From Rhodocyclales bacterium (GTDB taxonomy: Bacteria; Pseudomonadota; Gammaproteobacteria; Burkholderiales; Rhodocyclaceae): a stretch of DNA of 6,628 nucleotides. The translations under genes and the position numbers were made by a program. The notes under the pieces are model-generated. The model ran no database searches, was not told the origin of the DNA, and was given only the letters and a program-made list of their open reading frames with translations. The DNA lies in contig JAIOPW010000255.1 of assembly GCA_021413665.1 (NCBI GenBank), positions 1 through 6,628 on the forward strand, given 5' to 3'. Each line of letters opens with the position of its first letter. The stretch's first letter is position 1. Shown piece after piece: positions 1 to 4,945 of the stretch.

Positions 1-339
1 CTACTTCGTCACCAGTTTCAAACCGAGGATTCCGGCCACGATCAGGCCGATGCAGACCAGGCGCGCCACCTCGCGAGATTCATTGAACAGCAGCATGCCC
101 AGCAGCGCCGTGCCGACAGCGCCGACTCCGGTCCATACCGCATAGGCGGTTCCCACCGGCAGCGTCTTCAGCGACCAGGCGAGCAGGATCACGGAAGCCG
201 CCATTGCCGCCAGCGTCCATACGCTCGGCACCAGGCGGGTGAAGCCCTCGGTGTATTTGAGGCCGATGGCCCAGGCGATTTCACACAGCCCGGCGACCAG
301 CAAGACCAGCCAGGCGGCCGCAGGGCTCAGTGTCGACAT
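1..339 (-). CDS. sugE: Guanidinium exporter of the small multidrug resistance family (Gdx/SugE)
   Basis: A 112-residue inner-membrane protein with four hydrophobic helices, the usual SMR length of about 105-112. SMR proteins work as antiparallel dimers that exchange protons for a cation; the Gdx (SugE) branch exports guanidinium. Aligned by eye to Gdx-Clo, the key residues are present: Glu20 (proton/substrate glutamate), Trp23, Ser49, Tyr66 and Trp69, plus the WAIGLKY stretch (23-29) and TLPVGTAYAVWTG (59-71) typical of Gdx rather than EmrE. The ATG at 337-339 is chosen because the open frame continues upstream into hemL with no membrane-protein character, while residue 1 here matches the family N-terminus. 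The stop is a TAG at the window edge. It lies 103 bases after hemL on the same strand, so it may be cotranscribed or have its own leader. Its ribosome site is weak (GGCGAG at 349-354) and sits inside predicted RNA structure. Family certain; guanidinium specificity inferred from residues. Confidence 0.93.
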   Translation of the reverse strand: MSTLSPAAAWLVLLVAGLCEIAWAIGLKYTEGFTRLVPSVWTLAAMAASVILLAWSLKTLPVGTAYAVWTGVGAVGTALLGMLLFNESREVARLVCIGLIVAGILGLKLVTK

Positions 340-342
340 GAT

Positions 343-393
343 CGCCGTCTCGCCATCCGGTACGGCGAGGAGAGGGCTTTTTGCTCGACCGCC
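343..393 (-). promoter_or_regulatory. Candidate guanidine-III-like (ykkC-III) riboswitch before the exporter
   Basis: Reading the minus strand, CGCCGT (367-362) pairs with ACGGCG (348-343) around a 13-base loop, ending three bases before the exporter ATG. The loop begins ACCGG and ends GCGAG. An upstream CGGT (391-388) can pair with the loop's ACCG (361-358) to make a pseudoknot, and CGAG (387-384) follows it directly. From memory, the Thermobifida guanidine-III RNA has the same order: a CCGG strand, ACGAG, a GCCGU...ACGGC stem, and a loop starting ACCCGG and ending ACAAG. Departures are T instead of A in ACGA, a loop a few bases shorter, and about 16 extra bases between CGAG and the stem. 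The genetic context, a Gdx exporter directly downstream, is the expected one. No covariance search was possible and the element is small, so chance resemblance is a real possibility. Confidence 0.4.
349..369 (-). promoter_or_regulatory. Hairpin that could sequester the exporter ribosome binding site
   Basis: On the minus strand CTCGCC (369-364) pairs perfectly with GGCGAG (354-349) over a nine-base loop. GGCGAG is the only purine-rich stretch at a plausible distance (9 bases) from the exporter ATG, so closing this hairpin would hide it. Four bases of the 5' arm are also the 5' arm of the stem assigned to the candidate riboswitch, so the two folds exclude each other. The pairing is directly visible; its regulatory role is inference. 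Confidence 0.4.
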
Positions 394-427
394 TTGTAAC
401 GCAGGGGTTTCATCAGCGCCGACTCTT

Positions 428-443
428 AGCGGAGCTGTCCGCT
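428..443 (-). other. Short hairpin just after hemL, not a clear terminator
   Basis: AGCGGA (minus strand 443-438) and TCCGCT (433-428) form a six-base-pair stem with a four-base loop, beginning on the first base of the hemL stop codon. It is followed by AAGAG rather than a run of T, so it does not meet the usual form of an intrinsic terminator. It could stabilise the 3' end of the thiD-thiE-hemL message or attenuate read-through into the exporter gene. It is compact and well placed, but function is unknown. Confidence 0.3.
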
Positions 444-1720
444 CAGCCGGCGGCGAAGATCGCGTCGGCCGCGGCGATGGTCGCCGCGATGTCGGCATCG
501 CTATGCGCCGCCGAGACAAAGCCGGCCTCGAAAGCCGAGGGCGCAAGATAGACGCCGGCATCGAGCATGGCATGGAAGAAGCGGTTGAAGGCTTCCTTGT
601 CGCTGGCCATCACTTCGGCATAGGAGGACGGCGGCATGGCGGCGAAATACACACCGAACATGCCGCCCACGGACTGCGCCGAAAACGTCACGCCGCGCTT
701 CTTCGCGACTGCGGAAAGCCCGTCGACCAGCGCCCTGGTCTTCGCCGTCAGGGCTTCGTAGAAACCCGGCGCAGCGATCTTCTTCAAGGTCGCGAGGCCC
801 GCCGCCACCGACAGCGGATTGCCCGAGAGGGTGCCGGCCTGGTAAACCGGGCCCAGCGGCGCGATCTGCTCCATGATCTCGCGGCGACCGCCGAAAGCGC
901 CCAGCGGCATGCCACCGCCGACCACCTTGCCGAAGGTCGACAAGTCGGGCGTGATGCCGTACAGGCCCTGGGCGGAACCGGGACCGACACGGAAACCGGT
1001 CATCACCTCGTCGAAGATCAGCACCGCGCCATGCTGCGTGCACAGCTCGCGCATCGCGGCGAGGAATTCGGGCTTGGGCGCGATCAGGTTCATGTTGCCG
1101 GCCACCGGTTCGACGATGACGCAGGCAATGGTCTTGCCATGCCTGGCGAAGGCATCCGTCAGACCCTGCGCGTCGTTGTAGTCGAGTACCAGGGTGTGCT
1201 GCGCGAGATCGGCCGGCACGCCGGCGGATGACGGGTTGCCGAAAGTCAGCAGCCCGGATCCGGCCTTGACCAGGAGGCTGTCACCGTGACCGTGGTAACA
1301 GCCCTCGAACTTGACGATGGCGTCGCGCCCGGTGAAGCCGCGCGCCAGGCGAATCGCGCTCATCGTGGCCTCCGTGCCGGACGAGACCAGGCGCACCATG
1401 TCCATGCTCGGCACGCGCTGCACCAGCAGTTCGGCCAGTTCGACCTCGCCTTCCGTCGGCGCACCGAAGGTAAGTCCCTTCGTCGCCGTCTCCTGCACGG
1501 CGCGCACGGTGTCGGCATCGGCATGGCCGAGGATCAGCGGGCCCCAGGATCCGACGTAGTCGAGATAAGACTTGCCGTCAGCGTCCCAGACGCGGGCCCC
1601 TTCGCCACGGGCAAAGAAACAGGGGGTGCCGCCCACCGAACGGAAGGCGCGCACCGGCGAATTGACGCCACCGGGAATGGTTTTCCGGGCGCGGGAGAAG
1701 AGTTCTTCGTTACGGGTCAT
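443..1720 (-). CDS. hemL: Glutamate-1-semialdehyde 2,1-aminomutase
   Basis: A 425-residue cytoplasmic PLP enzyme that converts glutamate-1-semialdehyde to 5-aminolevulinate, the last step of the C5 route to haem and other tetrapyrroles. It shows the N-terminal IPGGVNSPVRAF block (15-26), the phosphate-binding SSGTEA (113-118), CYHGH (141-145), FDEVMTGFR (236-244, with the PLP-ring Asp237), and the Schiff-base lysine Lys265 in TFGKVVGGGMPLGAFGG. Length and motif spacing fit the family with no truncation. The start ATG at 1718-1720 overlaps the thiE stop as ATGA and has a good AGGA seven bases upstream. Its presence implies the organism makes 5-aminolevulinate from glutamyl-tRNA via HemA encoded elsewhere. 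It is the third gene of a thiD-thiE-hemL operon. Identification is secure. Confidence 0.98.
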   Translation of the reverse strand: MTRNEELFSRARKTIPGGVNSPVRAFRSVGGTPCFFARGEGARVWDADGKSYLDYVGSWGPLILGHADADTVRAVQETATKGLTFGAPTEGEVELAELLVQRVPSMDMVRLVSSGTEATMSAIRLARGFTGRDAIVKFEGCYHGHGDSLLVKAGSGLLTFGNPSSAGVPADLAQHTLVLDYNDAQGLTDAFARHGKTIACVIVEPVAGNMNLIAPKPEFLAAMRELCTQHGAVLIFDEVMTGFRVGPGSAQGLYGITPDLSTFGKVVGGGMPLGAFGGRREIMEQIAPLGPVYQAGTLSGNPLSVAAGLATLKKIAAPGFYEALTAKTRALVDGLSAVAKKRGVTFSAQSVGGMFGVYFAAMPPSSYAEVMASDKEAFNRFFHAMLDAGVYLAPSAFEAGFVSAAHSDADIAATIAAADAIFAAG

Positions 1721-2364
1721 GGCTTCATCCTGGAGTCCGGCGAGTTGAACAACTGCTGATAGGCTTGTGCGCGCGCCTTGATGTCCATCGCATCGAACAA
1801 ATCGCTGACCACTGCCAGCATGTCGGCGCCGGCGGCGATCACCTGCGGTGCGTTGTCGAGCGTAATGCCGCCGATGGCGGCGACCGGCAGGCCGAAACGC
1901 CGTTTTGCTTCGCCCAGCAGTTCCAGCGGCGCGCGCACCGCCGCCGGCGTGGTGCGCGAGGAAAACATGCTGCCGAAGGCGATGTAGTCGGCGCCGGCAG
2001 CGGCAGCTTCTTCGGCCAGGACGAGTTCGTTGTAGCAGGAGACGCCGAGAATGCGCTTCGACCCCAGCGCATCGCGCGCGGCGGACAGCGATCCGCCCGG
2101 CGCATCGTCACGCCCGAGATGGGCGCCGTCGGCGCCAATCTCCACCGCCAGCCAGACGTCGTCATTGATGATCAGCTTCGCCCCCGCCGCACGGCAGATG
2201 CGCAACATCTCCGCCGCCTGGGCGCGGCGCAGCGGGCGCGACGCCAGCTTGTTGCGATACTGGACGAAGGGCGCGCCGCCATCGAGTGCCGCCTTCACCA
2301 GCGCCGACAGTCGCGGCAGCAGCGGATCATCGAGGGTAACGGCACAGAGGCCCGCAAGCTTCAT
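1717..2364 (-). CDS. thiE: Thiamine-phosphate synthase
   Basis: A 215-residue cytoplasmic TIM-barrel enzyme that joins HMP diphosphate to the carboxythiazole/thiazole phosphate to give thiamine phosphate. Family marks appear in order: VQYRNK (34-39), the metal/diphosphate-binding INDD (66-69), GAHLGRDD (80-87), GVSCYN (107-112), DYIAFGSMFSSRTTP (126-140) and the phosphate loop AIGGI (163-167). Length is normal for bacterial ThiE. The start ATG at 2362-2364 overlaps the thiD TGA as ATGA. No good Shine-Dalgarno lies close upstream, so translation probably depends on ribosomes arriving from thiD. The stop overlaps the hemL start in the same way. Downstream of ThiD in the pathway and directly adjacent in the operon, it receives the product of that kinase. 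Identification is secure. Confidence 0.97.
   Translation of the reverse strand: MKLAGLCAVTLDDPLLPRLSALVKAALDGGAPFVQYRNKLASRPLRRAQAAEMLRICRAAGAKLIINDDVWLAVEIGADGAHLGRDDAPGGSLSAARDALGSKRILGVSCYNELVLAEEAAAAGADYIAFGSMFSSRTTPAAVRAPLELLGEAKRRFGLPVAAIGGITLDNAPQVIAAGADMLAVVSDLFDAMDIKARAQAYQQLFNSPDSRMKP
1728..1731 (-). promoter_or_regulatory. Ribosome binding site of hemL inside thiE
   Basis: AGGA on the minus strand lies seven bases before the hemL ATG, within the last codons of thiE. It supports the chosen hemL start and, with the ATGA stop/start overlap, suggests both direct initiation and reinitiation by ribosomes finishing thiE. Confidence 0.7.
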
Positions 2365-3215
2365 GTCGAAACATCCGTTTCTTCATCCTCGTCCCGCGAC
2401 CAGAACAGGCGGTCGGGAATGAACTGCCCCATGCCCGGACGAAAGCCGGCGGCCAGCGTGCGCCAGGTGTACTCCTGGGCGCCCATGACGGCCTCGGCCA
2501 TATCCACTCCGCTCGCCAGGTGGGCGGCAATGGCGGACGCAAGCGTGCAGCCGGAGCCATGGTAGCTGCCCGGCAGCCGATCCCAGCGATCGGTGCGCAC
2601 CGCGCCGTGGCTTCCGTACAAGATGTTGATGACTTGCGGGGTGCCCTCATGGGTACCCGTCACCAGCACGTACTCGCATCCGGCATCGATCAGGCGGCGG
2701 GCGCATCCGGCAAGGTCGGACCCGGCTCGGGAATCGTCTCCCATCTCCTGCGCCAGACGCCGGGCTTCGAGGCTGTTGGGTGTCAGCAGCGTGGTCTGCG
2801 GCAGCAGCAAGCCGATCATGGCCTCGATCATTTCCTCGTCGGCGAACTGGTCGCCGCGCCCAGACGCCAACACCGGATCGAGTACCACGGGAATGTCGGG
2901 GTAGTCCGAAATCACCTCGGCGATCGCGGCAATGACCTCGACGCTGCCCAGCATGCCCAGCTTGAACGCCGCCACGGGCATGTCCTCAAGCAGTGCGCGG
3001 GCCTGGTCGGCCACCCATGCGGCGTCGATCGGCAACACGGCCTCGACGCCGGCAGTGTCCTGCACGGTAATCGCGGTCACGACCGAAAGCGGGTGGCAGC
3101 CGAGACTGGCCAGGGTCAGGATGTCGGCCTGCAGTCCGGCGCCCCCTGTCGGATCGGAGGCGGCAAAACTCAGCACGATGGGCGGTGACGGGTTGGCGGC
3201 AAGAGCAACGGTCAT
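2361..3215 (-). CDS. thiD: Hydroxymethylpyrimidine/phosphomethylpyrimidine kinase
   Basis: A 284-residue cytoplasmic ribokinase-fold enzyme that phosphorylates hydroxymethylpyrimidine and then its monophosphate with ATP, giving the HMP diphosphate used by ThiE. Visible marks are FAASDPTGGAGLQADI near the N-terminus (17-32, substrate site), FKLGMLGS (84-91), VVLDPVLASGRG (110-121), LLTPNSLEA (143-151), LVTGTHE (184-190) and the anion-hole/catalytic GSYHGSGCTLASAIAAHL (216-233, Cys223). It is slightly longer than typical ThiD because of an acidic C-terminal tail (about 272-284). The ATG at 3213-3215 is chosen because PPIVLSFAASDPTGG follows within about a dozen residues as in homologues; a modest GGGA lies upstream. 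It is the first gene of the minus-strand operon and is divergent from pilG. No thi-box (TPP riboswitch) was recognised upstream. Identification is secure. Confidence 0.97.
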   Translation of the reverse strand: MTVALAANPSPPIVLSFAASDPTGGAGLQADILTLASLGCHPLSVVTAITVQDTAGVEAVLPIDAAWVADQARALLEDMPVAAFKLGMLGSVEVIAAIAEVISDYPDIPVVLDPVLASGRGDQFADEEMIEAMIGLLLPQTTLLTPNSLEARRLAQEMGDDSRAGSDLAGCARRLIDAGCEYVLVTGTHEGTPQVINILYGSHGAVRTDRWDRLPGSYHGSGCTLASAIAAHLASGVDMAEAVMGAQEYTWRTLAAGFRPGMGQFIPDRLFWSRDEDEETDVST

Positions 3216-3294
3216 GAATGTCCCGGCCCGGCCCCTGCATCCCGGGCGGCGAGCGGCTTGTTGAGTTGGTATTCTGCAATTCTATCCGAAGGGA

Positions 3295-3352
3295 TACCGC
3301 CCCCGGCGCGAGCGCCGCCGACCCGGCCTACGGACCGGCAACGAAAGCGGTA
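3295..3352. repeat. Nested inverted repeats, possible three-way junction
   Basis: TACCGC (3295-3300) is complementary to GCGGTA (3347-3352). Within it lie CGGCG/CGCCG (3304-3308 with 3313-3317, four-base loop) and CCGG/CCGG (3323-3326 with 3335-3338, eight-base loop). Together they could fold as a three-way junction on either strand, in the thiD leader RNA or as a cruciform. A further small hairpin, TATCC/GGATA (3283-3287 with 3292-3296), overlaps the outer arm and would compete with it. The stems are short and the sequence GC-rich, so chance pairing is quite possible. Confidence 0.25.
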
Positions 3353-3388
3353 CGCGCAAGAAAGCCGTCGAAATGGTCCAAATCTAAG

Positions 3389-3394
3389 TATGAT
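3389..3394 (+). promoter_or_regulatory. pilG: Possible sigma-70 -10 element for the pil operon
   Basis: TATGAT matches the -10 consensus at five of six positions and lies in the AT-richer part of the intergenic region, about 160 bases before pilG. No good -35 hexamer is found 16-18 bases upstream (the candidates around 3365-3372 are poor), so an activator would be needed or the match is accidental. Transcription from here would give a leader of about 150 bases. Confidence 0.22.
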
Positions 3395-3452
3395 TGGCGC
3401 CAGCAACACTTAAGCTCGGTGGAATTGATAACGAAAGAGCCGACGGGGAGAT

Positions 3453-3527
3453 ATGGAAAGGTATGCGCTTGTGGCCTGCAAGGCTTTCCGCGTGGTTTCA
3501 TTCTTCGTTCGCGGCTGCATTGATTGA
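3453..3527 (+). CDS. Possible 24-residue upstream ORF before pilG
   Basis: An ATG at 3453 opens a 24-codon frame ending in TGA at 3525-3527, 24 bases before the pilG start. GGGGAG (3445-3450) precedes it, a strong match to the anti-Shine-Dalgarno but only two bases from the ATG, which is closer than ideal. The predicted peptide begins MERYALVACKAF, then a hydrophobic VVSFFV, and ends GCID. I recognise no family. It could be a leader peptide that affects pilG translation, or no gene at all. Confidence 0.18.
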   Translation: MERYALVACKAFRVVSFFVRGCID

Positions 3528-3551
3528 ACCCAGAATCCGGCATGAAATAAC

Positions 3552-3944
3552 GTGAGCGAGTTACTTGAGCTTTCCGGCATCACGGTAATGGTGATCGATG
3601 ATTCGAACACCATCCGCAAGACCGCCGAAATTTTCCTGCGCCAGGCCGGTGCCCAGGTCGTGCTGGCCGAAGATGGCTTCGACGCGCTGGCCAAGATCAA
3701 CGATCACCAGCCCAACGTTGTGTTCTGCGACATCCTGATGCCGCGCCTCGATGGCTACCAGACCTGCGCCCTGATCAAGAAGAACGCCAAGTTCGCTTCC
3801 ACGCCGGTGATCATGCTTTCCTCCAAGGACGGACTTTTCGACCGCGCACGCGGGCGCATGGTTGGTTCCGACGAATACCTTACCAAGCCGTTCACCAAGG
3901 ACGGCCTCCTGAAAACCGTTGCCGCACACGCCGTGCGCCCCTGA
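3552..3944 (+). CDS. pilG: Twitching motility response regulator PilG (CheY-like)
   Basis: A 130-residue single receiver domain with no output domain. In Pseudomonas PilG is phosphorylated by the ChpA kinase and promotes pilus extension and cAMP production. Visible receiver residues are the acidic pair Asp16-Asp17 (VMVIDDSNT), phosphoacceptor Asp60 (FCDILMP), Ser90 (VIMLSSKDGLF) and Lys112 (YLTKPF). The stretches IRKTAE, DGFDALAKI, RLDGYQTCALIKKN and STPVIMLSSKDGLFD closely resemble Pseudomonas PilG and separate it from PilH. The start is taken as GTG at 3552 because the next in-frame ATG (residue 13) would remove the first beta strand. No Shine-Dalgarno is evident before the GTG. It is the first gene of the pilG-H-I-J cluster, with pilH 35 bases downstream. 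Identification is secure; the exact start is less so. Confidence 0.95.
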   Translation: MSELLELSGITVMVIDDSNTIRKTAEIFLRQAGAQVVLAEDGFDALAKINDHQPNVVFCDILMPRLDGYQTCALIKKNAKFASTPVIMLSSKDGLFDRARGRMVGSDEYLTKPFTKDGLLKTVAAHAVRP

Positions 3945-3979
3945 CCGGGTTTCTCCCAAATACTTACGAGCCAGCCGCC

Positions 3980-4345
3980 ATGCCCATCAAGACTGTTCTG
4001 ATCATCGACGACTCCCCCACCGAACGCCACATACTGAGCCAGTTGCTGCTGAGCGGCGGCTACGAGGTCAGTACCGCCGAAAGCGGTGAAGAGGGCATCG
4101 AGCGGGCCAAACAGATCAAGCCGGACTTGATCCTGATGGATGTCGTGATGCCGGGCACCAATGGCTTTCAGGCTACCCGTGCGCTGTCGAGGGACGAGGC
4201 GACCAAGAGCATTCCCGTGATCATCTGCACCACCAAGGATCAGGAGACCGACAAGGTCTGGGGCATGCGCCAGGGCGCCCAGGATTACGTGACCAAGCCG
4301 GTGGATGGCCCAGCCCTGCTGGCCAAGATCGCCGCGCTGGGCTAA
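3980..4345 (+). CDS. pilH: Twitching motility response regulator PilH (CheY-like)
   Basis: A 121-residue single receiver domain. PilH works in the same Pil-Chp pathway as PilG, and in Pseudomonas it opposes PilG or favours retraction. Visible are Asp10-Asp11 (LIIDDSPTE), phosphoacceptor Asp54 (LMDVVMPG), the Thr84-Thr85 pair in VIICTTKD and Lys106 (YVTKPVD). The blocks VVMPGTNGFQATRALS (55-70) and TTKDQETDKVWGMRQGAQDY (84-103) are near-identical to Pseudomonas PilH and distinguish it from PilG and from flagellar CheY. The ATG start fits the family N-terminus, with only a weak GAG upstream. It follows pilG by 35 bases and is separated from pilI by six bases, so the genes are probably on one message. 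Confidence 0.96.
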   Translation: MPIKTVLIIDDSPTERHILSQLLLSGGYEVSTAESGEEGIERAKQIKPDLILMDVVMPGTNGFQATRALSRDEATKSIPVIICTTKDQETDKVWGMRQGAQDYVTKPVDGPALLAKIAALG

Positions 4346-4351
4346 AAGACC

Positions 4352-4924
4352 ATGGCCAAGCGCATCAGTCTGCGCGAATTCCAGCAAAGCCTTTCGGAGC
4401 GCCTGGTTTCGGCAAGGCGCGGAGAAGGCGGCCACACCCTGCTCGGTGTCGAGTCCGGTGCCGACGATCTCCCCGGCGGCAGCCACTGGCTAATCGACCT
4501 GGCGGATTCGGGAGAGGTGGTGCCCTTGCCGCAACTCACGCCGGCGCCCCTGACCAAGCCCTGGTTTTCAGGCATCGCCAACATCCGCGGCGTGCTTTAC
4601 AGCGTAGTCGATTTTGCGGCCTGGCGCGGCGGCGCGCCCACCCCGATCAACGCGCAGTCGCGCCTGCTGCTGATCGGCGCACGACACGGCATCAACAGCG
4701 CGCTGCTTGTACGTCGCGCTCTAGGGCTGCGTCCCCAGTTGCAGATGCATGCGAGCGGCGAGGCCACCACAGCCGGCGACCGCGATGCCCCGAAGCAAAT
4801 CTCCTCGGGGGATACGGCGCCCTGGCTCGGCGGACGCTTCACTGACGCGCAGGACCAGGCCTGGACCCAGTTGCGCATCCCGGCACTGCTGGCCGACCCC
4901 AACTACCTCGATATCGCTCTCTGA
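4352..4924 (+). CDS. pilI: CheW-like adaptor protein PilI
   Basis: A 190-residue cytoplasmic CheW-domain protein expected to couple the receptor PilJ to the kinase ChpA. The CheW fold is indicated by HWLIDLADSGEVVPLP (45-60), the turn WFSGIANIRGVLYSVVDFAAW (71-91, the conserved IRG and VVD block) and RLLLIGA...ALLVRRALGL (104-126). The N-terminal MAKRISLREFQQSLSERL is like that of Pseudomonas PilI. Residues about 133-156 are a low-hydrophobicity, Gly/Asp/Ala-rich linker before the C-terminal WTQLRIPALLADPNYLDIAL. Its length is slightly above the Pseudomonas protein. It starts six bases after pilH with no good ribosome site, suggesting translational coupling, and ends 21 bases before pilJ. The overall CheW assignment is firm; the PilI name rests on synteny and the N-terminal match. 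Confidence 0.93.
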   Translation: MAKRISLREFQQSLSERLVSARRGEGGHTLLGVESGADDLPGGSHWLIDLADSGEVVPLPQLTPAPLTKPWFSGIANIRGVLYSVVDFAAWRGGAPTPINAQSRLLLIGARHGINSALLVRRALGLRPQLQMHASGEATTAGDRDAPKQISSGDTAPWLGGRFTDAQDQAWTQLRIPALLADPNYLDIAL

Positions 4925-4933
4925 GCGTTCCGG

Positions 4934-4939
4934 AAAGGA
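4934..4939 (+). promoter_or_regulatory. pilJ: Ribosome binding site of pilJ
   Basis: AAAGGA ends six bases before the ATG at 4946-4948, the best-placed Shine-Dalgarno in the plus-strand cluster. It fixes the pilJ start and with it the long cytoplasmic N-terminus of the protein. Confidence 0.75.
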
Positions 4940-4945
4940 CACCCC

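Larger units (their letters stand above)
3216..3551. other. Divergent intergenic region between thiD and pilG
   Basis: This 336-base stretch must supply the upstream regions of both operons. The thiD side (3216-3355) is very GC-rich with several short inverted repeats; the middle (about 3365-3470) is visibly richer in A and T, which is where promoters would be expected. Open frames cross it on both strands, but they carry no recognisable domain, cross the divergent promoter zone and lack good ribosome sites. In related gene clusters I recall a small rubredoxin gene often lying between thiD and pilG; no pair of CxxCG motifs is present here in any frame I read. Function is otherwise unassigned. 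Confidence 0.7.

Noticed and set aside
327..413. A 28-codon minus-strand frame starting at 413 and overlapping the exporter start.
   Set aside because: No good ribosome site, arginine-rich tail without a recognisable family, and it runs through the structured leader; most likely incidental.
340..442. Guanidine-I or guanidine-II (mini-ykkC) riboswitch upstream of the exporter.
   Set aside because: No pair of hairpins with ACGR loops and none of the conserved guanidine-I blocks could be found; only the guanidine-III-like pattern remains.
340..573. An upstream extension of the exporter frame into hemL.
   Set aside because: The added 78 residues are Arg/Pro/Ser-rich, overlap hemL on the same strand in another frame, and homologues start at residue 1 of the shorter form.
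3391..3410. Sigma-54 promoter around TTGGCGCCAGC.
   Set aside because: The GG is not followed by GC at the required spacing, so the essential -24/-12 pair is missing.
3216..3450. TPP riboswitch (thi-box) before thiD.
   Set aside because: Neither the CTGAGA block nor the ACCTGATCTGGATAATGCC-like block is present on the minus strand.
3218..3523. A 101-codon plus-strand frame filling the intergenic region.
   Set aside because: No ribosome site, low-complexity start across GC-rich repeats, no domain, and it covers the region expected to hold both divergent promoters.
3520..3548. Sigma-70-like TTGATT with 17 bases then TGAAAT just before pilG.
   Set aside because: Each hexamer matches at only four positions and the predicted start of transcription would fall inside pilG after its GTG.
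3755..4486. A 243-codon minus-strand frame opposite pilG/pilH/pilI.
   Set aside because: It is an antisense shadow of GC-rich coding sequence; the plus-strand genes have clear domains and catalytic residues.
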